A stretch of DNA of 64,000 bases, from contig CAKOYV010000001.1 in the NCBI GenBank assembly GCA_934131005.1, forward strand, positions 62,001-126,000, written 5' to 3'. The translations under genes and the position numbers were made by a program. The DNA is from an uncultured Bacilli bacterium (GTDB lineage: Bacteria; Bacillota_I; Bacilli_A; RF39; UBA660). The notes beneath the pieces were generated by a model, which saw nothing but the letters and a program-made list of their open reading frames with translations, did no database searches and was not told the origin of the DNA. This document shows, piece after piece, positions 16,536 to 25,359 of this stretch (within the stretch, counting starts at the first letter, position 1; every line of letters starts with the position of its first letter).

Positions 16536-18146
16536 TCAAGACTTAACAATAACATTACTACTACTTACTCCTGTGAAATTCTTATCAAGTATCCAATTCT
16601 TCTCAACCTCAGACTTAACATAAATAATTGCATTTGAAGTTCCTAAAAAAGCCCCATAATTATCTGCCGAATCAAAAGTAAAAGTAGATAAATCTAAAAT
16701 CCAACTATTGGCATTCCTACCAGTTCCATTAAACATCCAATAAAAAATTTTCACTTTATCAGTTTTAAATTTATTTCCTAATTTTAGTTCAAAGGAAGTT
16801 GCTTTATTGCCTGCATTCGAAAACATACACTGCATAACCGTTACATTACTAGTATCAAAATTAGCTCCCAAATCCAAATAAAAGCTTTTACTATTATAAC
16901 CTGTTCCAAAAAACATGTACCATGTATTAGTCATATTAGAAGTATAAAATTTGTCTCCTAAATCTAACACAAAATTCGTACTATTATAACCAGTATTTGC
17001 AAACATTTTACCAAAATCATTTACATTACTCGTATTAAACTTATCGCCCAAATTTATAGAAAATACAGTACTATTATAACCAACAGTATCAAACATATTT
17101 CTCATATCAGTTACATTTCTTGTATCAAACTTATTTCCTAAATCCAATTTAAAAGTTGTACTATCACACCCCAAATGGTCAAACATATTAGCCATATTAA
17201 CAGTTTGTATTGTATTTAAATTGTCAAAAGATATACTATCTACCTTTGTCATATTTAGAAAAAATTTAGATAAATCTTTAGCATATATTTCTTCCTTACT
17301 TCCTATATATAAATCATAATATCCATCACTACTATTACTATTAAGCCATACAACTATACTATTATCCCCTAACTCTGATACATCCCACTGTACAACTGCG
17401 TTACTTGTATCTATATAATCAACAAATGAAACATTCTTAATCTTTTCTCTATAGTCATCACTTCTAAAAGTATCAGCACTTATATTCCTCATATAATTAA
17501 ACTCTCCAACCGTAGAAGTTACACCCGTTCCATTTGATGATGAAAAATCAATCGTTGCATTATATTTTCCTGTATCTGGTTGATTTTTATCTACTTCATC
17601 TATCCAAATAACCATATAATAAGTCTTTGATGCTCCCTTTCTCAAAGTTAAATCACTATCAAATCTAGCATCATCTAAACTAGCATAATGACTACTATAC
17701 TTACCATAAGTATTTTTATCTTGAATAAGTCGCCATTTCAAGTTTGGCATTTTATCTATATTTCCAAAAGTTATAGTACCATTTATTTTAACAGTAGCTG
17801 TCCCCGTATTAGTTATTTTAATAGAGTAAACTTGGCAAACCGTATTATTATTATCATCAACACAATTATAATTACTAGAAATAGCCGCCTCTAAGCCTTT
17901 TTCTAACTGAGGTACTAAATACTCTTCATTATTTGAATGCTGATTAACAACCTCTAAAGATAAATCAGCCTCTCCCGCAGTACCTGCTATACTATTATTA
18001 CTAGCTGTTAAAGCATAATAAGCATATGTTCCACCAGTTACTAACAATGCATAACAAAATATTCCTATAATTATTAAGCTAACTCTCTTTAGTTTAAGAA
18101 TTTTGACCCCCCCCCAATTAACTTTTGGTTTATAATTATTTATCAT
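16536..18146 (-). CDS. BspA-like (DUF285) surface protein, phase ON
   Basis: 536 residues from ATG 18146, preceded by AGAGGTATATTT. Residues 11-13 are encoded across a G9 tract that is in frame here. A SipW-type leader follows (GTYAYYALTASNNS), then a beta domain (about 60-225) with CVDDNNNTVCQVYSIKI, then degenerate leucine-rich DUF285 repeats of about 26 residues (LDLGDKF.TSNVT.M..MF) and a closing VKSEVEKNWILDKNF block. It shares nearly identical ends with the copy at 35558-37532, while the repeat region differs in number and sequence. BspA-type repeats are used for binding host or bacterial surfaces; the ligand here is unknown. Confidence 0.85.
   Translation of the reverse strand: MINNYKPKVNWGGVKILKLKRVSLIIIGIFCYALLVTGGTYAYYALTASNNSIAGTAGEADLSLEVVNQHSNNEEYLVPQLEKGLEAAISSNYNCVDDNNNTVCQVYSIKITNTGTATVKINGTITFGNIDKMPNLKWRLIQDKNTYGKYSSHYASLDDARFDSDLTLRKGASKTYYMVIWIDEVDKNQPDTGKYNATIDFSSSNGTGVTSTVGEFNYMRNISADTFRSDDYREKIKNVSFVDYIDTSNAVVQWDVSELGDNSIVVWLNSNSSDGYYDLYIGSKEEIYAKDLSKFFLNMTKVDSISFDNLNTIQTVNMANMFDHLGCDSTTFKLDLGNKFDTRNVTDMRNMFDTVGYNSTVFSINLGDKFNTSNVNDFGKMFANTGYNSTNFVLDLGDKFYTSNMTNTWYMFFGTGYNSKSFYLDLGANFDTSNVTVMQCMFSNAGNKATSFELKLGNKFKTDKVKIFYWMFNGTGRNANSWILDLSTFTFDSADNYGAFLGTSNAIIYVKSEVEKNWILDKNFTGVSSSNVIVKS
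18107..18115 (-). repeat. G9 homopolymer in coding strand (phase-variation tract)
   Basis: Nine G residues on the coding strand, 11 codons into the BspA-like gene, upstream of the leader peptide. With nine the reading frame is open. Loss or gain of one G would truncate the protein at once. Confidence 0.8.
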
Positions 18147-18200
18147 AAATATACCTCTTATCTTTATCATATCTACTTACTATTTTACCAAAATATTTAT

Positions 18201-18236
18201 AAAAAGAAAAGAGCAAATAAATCAATTTATCTACTC
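18201..18236 (-). terminator. Terminator after the DUF3419-like gene
   Basis: Minus strand GAGTAGATAAAT and ATTTATTTGCTC form a long stem over a 2-nt loop, followed by TTTTCTTTTT. It would end transcripts of the infC-rpmI-rplT-DUF3419 unit. Confidence 0.75.
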
Positions 18237-18264
18237 TCCAAAACAATTTAACTATCTATTCTAA

Positions 18265-19179
18265 TTACTTAGTCTTTTTTCTGCACAAAGAAATCCCCTC
18301 ATTATAACTATTAGTAATTGACGGAAAAGTCTCTAGTGTATAGATATCTGGATAATGACGTAATAAATAAGAATTAATATCATAACCCTTATTATCTAAT
18401 TCTATCATTTTATCAAAATAACAATAACAAACTCCAACTAAACCATTATCTTTAAGTTTAGAAAAAACATCTTTCATAATAAACTTATGAACCAAATTTT
18501 GTCCCTCTAATCCTTTTATATCATAATAATACTGTAAAACATTTGATAAATAAATAACATCAAAATATTTATCAGTAACATCCTTTAAATCAACAATATT
18601 TAAATCTTTAAAAACTACTAATTCATGTTTCAATCTTTCTCTTAAAATGGAATAATATTCTTGTTGATAGTATAAATTATATTCTTCTTGCAAATCCAAA
18701 TTCTCTACTAAAGTACCTCTAATAAACATCGTCTCTCCAATCAACAAACAATTCTTGAAAACACAATCATAAACATAACTCCAAAATTTATAACTATCAT
18801 CATCTAAATTACTACTTACTGCCTTAAAATTATCTCTTGCCAAAAAATCTTTACTACTTTTTGAAAAAAAACTTTTAAATGAATCTACATCAGCATAAGT
18901 CAAAATAGTTGCTTCCTTTAATGCTAACACATATTTAGCAAACTTATTATAATCAAAACTAACAACACTATTTGCTCCTAACGAAAGAGCATTTAAAGCA
19001 AAATCTCCTCCTCCCGTAACACAAAGAACATCTTTCTCACGCACATCAAATATCTTAAAAATTTCTCTAAGTATTTCATTTGTTTCAACATAAACAGGAG
19101 AATATTCCAAAAAAGGAAACCCACTATTATCACTATTATACTTACTCTCAAGTAGACTATCTAATACTTCTAACTTCAT
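18265..19179 (-). CDS. DUF3419-like SAM-dependent transferase
   Basis: 304 residues. LCVTGGGDFALNALSLGANSV (split here by residue 52-72) resembles the nucleotide-binding loop of DUF3419, followed by SFDYNKFAKYVLALKEATI, the family's typical Asp and LK segment. DUF3419 includes BtaA, which transfers the 3-amino-3-carboxypropyl group of SAM in betaine-lipid synthesis; whether that reaction occurs here is unknown. A late YLSNVLQYYYD motif fits a methyltransferase-type fold. It follows rplT at 51 nt and shares the terminator, so it is probably at the end of the ribosomal operon. Confidence 0.6.
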   Translation of the reverse strand: MKLEVLDSLLESKYNSDNSGFPFLEYSPVYVETNEILREIFKIFDVREKDVLCVTGGGDFALNALSLGANSVVSFDYNKFAKYVLALKEATILTYADVDSFKSFFSKSSKDFLARDNFKAVSSNLDDDSYKFWSYVYDCVFKNCLLIGETMFIRGTLVENLDLQEEYNLYYQQEYYSILRERLKHELVVFKDLNIVDLKDVTDKYFDVIYLSNVLQYYYDIKGLEGQNLVHKFIMKDVFSKLKDNGLVGVCYCYFDKMIELDNKGYDINSYLLRHYPDIYTLETFPSITNSYNEGISLCRKKTK

Positions 19180-19230
19180 ATCAAAAAAATACCAGTATGC
19201 CTATATAACACACTGATATTCAATCCCATC

Positions 19231-19767
19231 TTACTTCTCTTCAGCTTTAGCTTCTGTTTTCTTAGTTGCAGTCTTTTTTGTAGTTGTAGTAGCTTTCTTA
19301 GCAGTTGTTGTACTCTTCTTAGCAGTTGTAGTTTTCTTTGTAGTAGCCTTCTTAACAGTACTAGTAGTCTTAGCTTCACTCTTAGCACTAGCTTCTGGCT
19401 TATATTCCTTACCTTCTAAGCTATCACGACTAACACTAACTAACTTACTAAATCCTTCTTTATCAACAATAGCCATTTCACTTAACATCTTTCTATTAAT
19501 AGCAATTCCTGCTTTATTTAAACCATTAATAAACTTAGAATAACTAATATCATTCTCACGACATGCAGCATTTATTCTAGTTATCCATAATTTTCTAAAG
19601 TTTCTCTTATTTTGTCTTCTATCTCTATAAGCATATTGACCAGAATGCATAACTTGTTCATGAGCAGTCTTATATAATCTATGCTTACTACCAAAATAAC
19701 CTTTTGCTTCTTTTAAAACTTTTTTTCTTCTTGCACGTGCAACAGTGCCACCTTTAACTCTTGTCAT
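19231..19767 (-). CDS. rplT: Ribosomal protein L20 with long Lys/Thr/Ala tail
   Basis: 178 residues; typical L20 is about 118. The body (1-118) is canonical: [55 protein letters not shown]. It is followed by about 60 residues of low-complexity KKATTTT/TAKKS repeats ending EAKAEEK. L20 is an early-assembly protein that binds 23S rRNA and, in Firmicutes, represses its own operon through the infC leader. The tail resembles histone-H1-like basic tails and could bind RNA. It may have grown by slippage in the repetitive codons. The order infC-rpmI-rplT is conserved. Confidence 0.95.
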   Translation of the reverse strand: MTRVKGGTVARARRKKVLKEAKGYFGSKHRLYKTAHEQVMHSGQYAYRDRRQNKRNFRKLWITRINAACRENDISYSKFINGLNKAGIAINRKMLSEMAIVDKEGFSKLVSVSRDSLEGKEYKPEASAKSEAKTTSTVKKATTKKTTTAKKSTTTAKKATTTTKKTATKKTEAKAEEK

Positions 19768-19784
19768 TTCTTAATATCCTCCTC

Positions 19785-19997
19785 TTAAATTACATCTTTA
19801 ATTCTCTTATAATCTGAATTATGTAGTGTACTACCTTTTCTCTTTTGTCTACTTCTCTTAGCACTATTCTTACCAGTATTATGATTTGTACCTTGACTAG
19901 TAATCTTTATAGAACCACTTTGTCTCTTCTTAAACACTTTACTAGCGCCACTATGAGATTTTAATTTAATTTTTTTCATTTTTACTTTCTTTGCCAT
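19785..19997 (-). CDS. rpmI: Ribosomal protein L35
   Basis: 70 residues, slightly longer than the usual 64-66. It has KMKKIKLKSHSGASKVFKKR and the GTNHNTGKNSAKRSRQKR core, and is strongly basic throughout. A component of the 50S subunit. It lies between infC and rplT with short spacers (20 and 17 nt) and an AAGGAGAT SD. Confidence 0.95.
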   Translation of the reverse strand: MAKKVKMKKIKLKSHSGASKVFKKRQSGSIKITSQGTNHNTGKNSAKRSRQKRKGSTLHNSDYKRIKDVI

Positions 19998-20017
19998 AAC
20001 CTTATCTCCTTAATTAT

Positions 20018-20539
20018 TTATTTTTTAGGTGTTAGTTGCATAAATATAACACGACCTTCCATCTTAGGTCTAATTTCTACTTCTGCAATATCACTCAATG
20101 CTTCTTCAAACTTCATTAATACTTCCTTAGCAAGTTCAGGACGAGCAATTTGACGGCCTTTAAATCTGATACTTCCCTTAACTTTATCCCCACGCAATAT
20201 TGCTTTACGGGCATTATTAACTCTTGTATCAAAATCATGCTTATCAATAGTAACAGACAATCTAAATTCTTTTACATTAACAATAGACTCCCTCTGCTTC
20301 TTTTGTGCCTCTTTAGCCTTCTTTTTCTTTTCATACTTAAATCTATTATAATCCATAATCTTACATACTGGTGGATTAGAACGATCATTCATCAACACTA
20401 AATCAAAACCAGCATAACCAGCTAAAGTCAAAGCATCTTTTTTTGACTTAAGACCCAATTGTTCACCACTTGGTCCAATAACCATCATTTCCTTACATCT
20501 AATTTGCTCATTAATTAAGTTATCTCTATTGTTTGCGAT
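20018..20539 (-). CDS. infC: Translation initiation factor IF-3 (probable AUC start)
   Basis: About 173 residues when started at ATC 20539, which lies 6 nt past a strong SD GGAGGTG (20545-20551). The upstream in-frame ATG at 20554 overlaps that SD and cannot use it. The first residues would be ANNRDNLINEQIR, matching where IF-3 normally begins. The N-domain has GPSGEQLG, the linker KKKKAKEAQKKQR, and the C-domain EFRLSVTIDKHDF and KVKGSIRFKGR. Use of a rare AUU/AUC start is known for infC and lets IF-3 limit its own synthesis by rejecting non-AUG starts. First gene of the infC-rpmI-rplT operon. Confidence 0.93.
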   Translation of the reverse strand: MANNRDNLINEQIRCKEMMVIGPSGEQLGLKSKKDALTLAGYAGFDLVLMNDRSNPPVCKIMDYNRFKYEKKKKAKEAQKKQRESIVNVKEFRLSVTIDKHDFDTRVNNARKAILRGDKVKGSIRFKGRQIARPELAKEVLMKFEEALSDIAEVEIRPKMEGRVIFMQLTPKK

Positions 20540-20700
20540 ATCAAACACCTCCATATAAACAAAAATGAATACAAGAAAGCTCGTATTCATCATCTATCCA
20601 CATTATAATAATCCCAACTTAAATTATATATAACAATTGGCTTTAACCCATCACTATTCGTAATCAGGTGAGATAAATACATCTACTTTCCGCTTCGTTC
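20540..20700 (-). promoter_or_regulatory. infC operon 5' leader (candidate L20 leader)
   Basis: About 160 nt lie between the predicted transcription start and the infC start. Firmicute infC operons usually carry an L20-binding leader or attenuator here. Low-complexity sequence and short complementary segments are present, but I could not fold it by hand with confidence. Confidence 0.4.
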
Positions 20701-20706
20701 TTGATA

Positions 20707-20735
20707 ATTATAGTACAAATATATTTAATTGTCAA
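20707..20735 (-). promoter_or_regulatory. Sigma-A promoter of the infC operon
   Basis: On the minus strand TTGACA (20735-20730), a 17-bp spacer and TATAAT (20712-20707): a perfect consensus, placing the start near 20700. It lies just past the priA stop. Confidence 0.85.
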
Positions 20736-20784
20736 CAAAATATTACCATTTCGAAAGAAAAGTACTATTTTTTCTATAAAAAAC

Positions 20785-22965
20785 CTACAATCTATTAGGC
20801 TCTATATCAATTTCAACCTTAACCTTACTATTAGTCTTATAATGATTATCCAAATCAATAAGAACTTGCCTCAACTTATCATCTTTCTTATATTTTATAA
20901 TACATTGCTGATAATAAACATTATTAACTCTAAAAACAGAAGCCATAGCTGGCCCTAGCACAAAAGTACTACCTTCCAAATTATTTCTCAAATACTCTCC
21001 TACTTTATTAGCCTCCTTAAAACTAGCCTCATAATCCTTAGTACTAATACTAATTAAAATAATATAATAATAAGGACTATAATTAAGTTTCTTTCTTATC
21101 TTCATCTCTTCCTTATAAAAAGACAAATAATCATGCTCACTAGCTAGTCTAATACTATAATGCTTATCATTATAAGTCTGAATAACAACATATCCCAACC
21201 TATCAGCACGACCTGCTCTTCCAGCAACCTGCGATAATAACTGATAAGTACGCTCACTACTCCTAAAATCAGGTATATTTAAACTAGCATCAGCATTAAT
21301 AACTCCTACCAACGTAACTAAAGGAAAATCTAATCCCTTAGCAATCATCTGAGTACCAACTAAAATATCATATTTATGTGAAGAAAAATCTTCAATAATT
21401 CTCTCATGTGCTCCCTTCTTAGAAGTCGTATCCATATCCATCCTAACAACCCTAGCATCATACCTACGATTTAACTCTTCCTCCAACTTCTCCGTACCAA
21501 GCCCATAATCACCCAAATCATTACTACCACAGCAAGAACACTTCTCATATTTCAAAACAGCATAACCACAATAATGACATCTAAGCATATTACTAGTCTT
21601 ATGATAAGTTAAACTAATATCACAATTAGGACATTTAAACACCTCACCACACTTCTTACAAGTCAAAAAAGAAGAATATCCCCGTCTATTAAGAAGCAAA
21701 ATTATTTGCTCACCCAACCTAAGCTTTTCTCTTATCTGCTCATCTAACAAAGAAGAAATAATAAAATTCCCCTTCTTGACCTCTTCTTTCATATCAACTA
21801 TTGAAACACTAGGCAACCTACCAGCTCCCGCTCTCTTTGTAAGCCTTAACAGCTCGTAAACATGATTACCAGCTCTAGCCATACTCTCTAAAGAAGGCGT
21901 AGCACTCCCTAATAAAACAGGACAACTATGATAACGACTTCGCATCAAAGCAACATCTCTAGCATGATACCTCGGATGATTATCTTGTTTATAAGTACTA
22001 GAATGTTCCTCATCAATAATTATAATCCCAAGATTCTTAATAGGTGCAAAAATAGCACTCCTAGCTCCTACAACAATATGAACATCCCCTCTAACAATAC
22101 GCCTATATTCATCATACTTAGCAGCATCAGATAACCCCGAATGCAAAATAGCAACATCATCACCAAAACGAGAAACAAACCTCGAAACTATCTGTGGTGT
22201 CAAACTAATCTCTGGCACCAACACAATAGCTCCCTTTCCCTTCTTAATAAAAGAAGAAATAATTCTCATATAAACCTCAGTCTTACCACTTCCGGTAATT
22301 CCATATAACAAAAATGTTTTACTAACACCATAGCTATCAACAACCTTCGATACAACTAAAGACTGTTCCTCATTTAAAATAACCTTCTTATCACTAACAG
22401 AAGCTGAAAATTGGCCCCTCGAAGCCTCTTTTTCCAAAATTTTAACAAGTCCATGCTTAATAAGGGTCTTAATCGTACTATCAACCCGACTAATCTTAAC
22501 ACTTTCATTACTAATAAGTTGCTTAAGTATTAATACTTGTTTAGGATAACGACATTTATCTATATACTCCATAACACAAGAAACACTACTATCAAGTACC
22601 AAATATTTATCAAACTTTATCCCTATATTAGTACCATACTTAGCCTTCAAAGCCCTAGGCAACATTACCTGATAAGCACTAATTTTAGAACACAAAGTCT
22701 TCTTACTTATCTCATCTCCAAGCCATAGCATTTCCTTATTCAAAATAGGATAATCATCAACAAGCTCTATAATTGGCTTCAAATCATAGTCAACCGAAAC
22801 ATCATCTACTATCTCTAAAACAAAACCTTCTAAAGTTTGATGCCCAAATGAAACTTTAACTCGCTCCCCAACCATCACAGAACCACGCAAATTATCAGGA
22901 ATACTATAAATAAAAGTCTTATCAACACTCTTAACACCAATCTCTACAATAACCTTAGCATACAA
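20785..22965 (-). CDS. priA: Primosomal replication restart helicase PriA
   Basis: 726 residues from TTG 22965, six bases after GGAGGGG; the nearby ATG is out of frame. An N-terminal 3'-DNA-binding domain precedes Walker A GITGSGKT (about 220), DEEHSSTYKQ (about 316), a zinc region with paired CxxC motifs (CKKCGEVFKCPNC and CSCCGS, about 435-475) and helicase motifs QVAGRAGRADR. PriA reloads the replisome at stalled forks. Length and motifs are standard, with nothing missing. It ends about 50 nt upstream of the infC promoter. Confidence 0.97.
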   Translation of the reverse strand: MYAKVIVEIGVKSVDKTFIYSIPDNLRGSVMVGERVKVSFGHQTLEGFVLEIVDDVSVDYDLKPIIELVDDYPILNKEMLWLGDEISKKTLCSKISAYQVMLPRALKAKYGTNIGIKFDKYLVLDSSVSCVMEYIDKCRYPKQVLILKQLISNESVKISRVDSTIKTLIKHGLVKILEKEASRGQFSASVSDKKVILNEEQSLVVSKVVDSYGVSKTFLLYGITGSGKTEVYMRIISSFIKKGKGAIVLVPEISLTPQIVSRFVSRFGDDVAILHSGLSDAAKYDEYRRIVRGDVHIVVGARSAIFAPIKNLGIIIIDEEHSSTYKQDNHPRYHARDVALMRSRYHSCPVLLGSATPSLESMARAGNHVYELLRLTKRAGAGRLPSVSIVDMKEEVKKGNFIISSLLDEQIREKLRLGEQIILLLNRRGYSSFLTCKKCGEVFKCPNCDISLTYHKTSNMLRCHYCGYAVLKYEKCSCCGSNDLGDYGLGTEKLEEELNRRYDARVVRMDMDTTSKKGAHERIIEDFSSHKYDILVGTQMIAKGLDFPLVTLVGVINADASLNIPDFRSSERTYQLLSQVAGRAGRADRLGYVVIQTYNDKHYSIRLASEHDYLSFYKEEMKIRKKLNYSPYYYIILISISTKDYEASFKEANKVGEYLRNNLEGSTFVLGPAMASVFRVNNVYYQQCIIKYKKDDKLRQVLIDLDNHYKTNSKVKVEIDIEPNRL

Positions 22966-22996
22966 AAAATACCCCTCCTTCCATAAAAAATTAACT

Positions 22997-23434
22997 CTAT
23001 TTAATAACTTCTACCTTAATCTTCTCATTTCTAAAACAAAACACTGTAAACTTATGTGAACACTTAGGACACTTACATACATGCTTTCCTCTTACAAGAG
23101 GCAATCTCAACACCGTCTTACATTTAGGACATTTACGATAAATATGTGTATTTCTATCACGCCATCTTACCTTAATTTTATCTATTCTTTTAAAAAATTT
23201 CTTTTTAAAATTCAAATAAACCATATTCTCACGCCTACGCTTATAAATATCACGTGACATCGCTCTATAAACAATAATTATAATAAGTAAAGTCTCTATC
23301 AAACTAACAATTCTATTATTTGCAAAAATATTTATAAAAGACAACAAAACACATACAACAAGACCTACTTTATAAACCTCATCAATTCCATATCTCCCCT
23401 GCATAAATTTATATACTTTATTAAAAAACTTCAC
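22997..23434 (-). CDS. Small membrane protein with C-terminal zinc ribbon
   Basis: 145 residues from GTG 23434. Two membrane segments (about 22-38 and 41-58) are followed by a basic stretch and CPKCKTVLRLPLVRGKHVC then CPKCSHKF, a CxxC-CxxC zinc ribbon facing the cytoplasm. This layout recurs in Firmicutes but the function is unknown. It sits upstream of priA, 31 nt away, and the ribbon might bind nucleic acid or protein. Confidence 0.7.
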   Translation of the reverse strand: MKFFNKVYKFMQGRYGIDEVYKVGLVVCVLLSFINIFANNRIVSLIETLLIIIIVYRAMSRDIYKRRRENMVYLNFKKKFFKRIDKIKVRWRDRNTHIYRKCPKCKTVLRLPLVRGKHVCKCPKCSHKFTVFCFRNEKIKVEVIK

Positions 23435-23454
23435 AAATAATCCCTCTTTCTATT

Positions 23455-23769
23455 CTATAATTTTAATTTCAAACGTGCTACTGGCACCTCTTGTTTATAT
23501 TTTTCATTATATGCCATAATCATTCTAGAAAACATATCAAACATAACCTCATTTGTAGGAAATGGTTCAAAATAGCCATTTTCTATATAATATTTATAAT
23601 AAGTATCAAATGCATTTTTAAAACCCAAACAATACCAAGTACCAAAAACATTTGGATCCAAAACAACACCATATACCTCTTCTTCATAAACCACTATCAT
23701 ATCTATAGCGTCACCAAAGCCATAACAATATTCTTGATATTCAAACGTATTTAACCTTTCTAATTCCAT
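23455..23769 (-). CDS. Hypothetical 104-residue protein
   Basis: Not recognised. It is rich in Tyr, Phe and Glu, with alternating aromatic helices (YCLGFKNAFDTYYKYYIENGY) and no membrane segment or known motif. A good SD (AGGAGGT) precedes ATG 23769. It shares its size class and GF.(D/N)A helix pattern with the protein at 24889-25323, which flanks the other side of the Rpn-like gene, so the two may be distant relatives. Confidence 0.6.
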   Translation of the reverse strand: MELERLNTFEYQEYCYGFGDAIDMIVVYEEEVYGVVLDPNVFGTWYCLGFKNAFDTYYKYYIENGYFEPFPTNEVMFDMFSRMIMAYNEKYKQEVPVARLKLKL

Positions 23770-23946
23770 AAAAAAGTACCTCCTAAATATTTATATAATA
23801 TCACACTTTTCTCCACTTTAAAACCCGTAGTCAAAAATAATTAAATTTCCCTAAGTTTTTTAAATATTTAGAAGGATTTTAGCTTTTTACCTAGAACAAT
23901 ATATTTAGAGGGACTAAATTCCCTCTAAACAGAAAGGAGGTAAATT

Positions 23947-24861
23947 ATAGAAAAATTAACTGAAAAAGAAAGGTTAATTCCTTTAACCAAAGACTTTATG
24001 TTTAAGCATATCTTTACCAACAATCCAGATATCCTAAAAAAATTCTTAATTGATGTTCTAAAACTAGATATCAACCCTAACCTAGCTACTATCATTATCG
24101 AAAATAACGAACTTACTAAATCTAGGGAAAAAGAATATCAAAAGAACGTTGATATCTATGTTTCTATTAATAATAACTTAAGAATTGATATTGAAGTAAA
24201 CTCTGAAAAATTTAGCTCTATTAAAGCAAGAAATGTCTTATATTTAAATAAAATTGCTATTGATACAACTGAATCAGGCTTTACTTATCAAAAAATGAAC
24301 AAACAATATTTCTACCAACTAAACTTAAATGCTCATAAATCTGATAAATATTTAGACGAAGAATACCTACTCGTCTCTACAAATAAACACCAAATCTTAC
24401 TAGATAATTATAAAATCATTTGCAAATCTCTTGATTATTACAAAGAACTTTATTATAATCAAGGTAAGAATTCAAGCAAAGATGTAATATGGTTATCTTT
24501 ACTTGGAGCAAATAATTTTAATGAATTAGAGGAGATGGCAAGTTTAGTTATGGATGAAAATGAGAAAAACAAGTTTGTAAGTGAATGCAAAGATTCTAGT
24601 AAAAACACTAAATGGTTATCTGAATGGGGAACAGAATACTTTGCCGAAATGGTGAAACAAAACGTTATCGAAGATGCTAAACAAGAAGGATTGCAAGAAG
24701 GATTACAAGAAGGATTAGAAAAAGGAATTAATCAAACAAAAACAGAAATGGTAAAAAAGTTATTAGAGCAAAAAGTATCTTATGAAATTATCGCTACCTC
24801 TGCATCAATTTCTGTTAAAGATGTAAAAAAGATAGAAAAATCCATACAAACTGGAGATTAA
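23947..24861 (+). CDS. Rpn/PD-(D/E)XK nuclease-family putative transposase, apparent ATA start
   Basis: About 304 residues if begun at ATA 23947, six bases past a strong SD AAAGGAGG; the first in-frame ATG (23998) has no SD and loses KLTEKERLIPLTKDF, which matches the family's usual LT.DF.FK start. Core DIEVNSEKF with RNVLYLNK is the nuclease-type region. The C-terminus has QEGLQEGLQEGLEKG repeats and a helical ISVKDVKKIEK end. The family is linked to recombination-promoting nucleases and is often multicopy; a broken copy is at 61368-61781. The plus orientation opposes its neighbours, suggesting mobility. The ATA could reflect a mutated, weakly used start. Confidence 0.75.
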   Translation: MEKLTEKERLIPLTKDFMFKHIFTNNPDILKKFLIDVLKLDINPNLATIIIENNELTKSREKEYQKNVDIYVSINNNLRIDIEVNSEKFSSIKARNVLYLNKIAIDTTESGFTYQKMNKQYFYQLNLNAHKSDKYLDEEYLLVSTNKHQILLDNYKIICKSLDYYKELYYNQGKNSSKDVIWLSLLGANNFNELEEMASLVMDENEKNKFVSECKDSSKNTKWLSEWGTEYFAEMVKQNVIEDAKQEGLQEGLQEGLEKGINQTKTEMVKKLLEQKVSYEIIATSASISVKDVKKIEKSIQTGD

Positions 24862-24875
24862 CTCTATCTTTTTTT
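24825..24875 (+). terminator. Terminator overlapping the 3' end of the Rpn-like gene
   Basis: AAAGATAGA pairs with TCTATCTTT across the stop codon, followed by T7. The same arrangement follows the broken copy near 61782. Confidence 0.65.
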
Positions 24876-24888
24876 CTATTAATATTAC

Positions 24889-25323
24889 CTACTTTTTTCT
24901 ACATTTATTATTTTTAATTAATTTCAAAATTCCAACAGAAACAGTATTATTCAAAACATCCTTATTATTCTTACCTTTACGATTATTAGACTTAATAATC
25001 GCCTCATTAATTTCTAGTATACTACTATAATAATATCTATTAATAACCTCATCACTAATATTACCATCACTCATCATATATTTAACTACCTCAAAATATT
25101 TAGAACAAGCTGTAAAAAAGCCAAATTTAAACCACGCTACATCTATTTCTCCTTCACCAAAACAATCATTAATATAAAATTCCACATCAAAAAATATTTG
25201 TCCAACATCTACATAATAATTTTGCCTTTTCATATCCCTAATATATGAAATTCCATCCAAAAATCCCTTTTTATAGGATACATCACCAAATGTTTCTATC
25301 TTCTCTATTTTCACCCAAAACAC
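24889..25323 (-). CDS. Hypothetical 144-residue protein
   Basis: Not recognised. It is soluble and aromatic-rich, with a VAWFKFGFFTACSKYFEVVKY helix and a basic C-terminus (LIKNNKCRKK). The start is uncertain: GTG 25323 lies directly after AAAGGAT, and another GTG 12 nt on is better spaced. It precedes no obvious partner; its convergent neighbour is the Rpn-like gene. Confidence 0.5.
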   Translation of the reverse strand: MFWVKIEKIETFGDVSYKKGFLDGISYIRDMKRQNYYVDVGQIFFDVEFYINDCFGEGEIDVAWFKFGFFTACSKYFEVVKYMMSDGNISDEVINRYYYSSILEINEAIIKSNNRKGKNNKDVLNNTVSVGILKLIKNNKCRKK

Positions 25324-25359
25324 ATCCTTTATTTAAATTTTAAAACGTTATACTATTTC

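Noticed and set aside
19176..19388. Minus-strand Leu/Arg-rich frame in the rplT tail
   Set aside because: Out-of-frame reading of the repetitive L20 tail.
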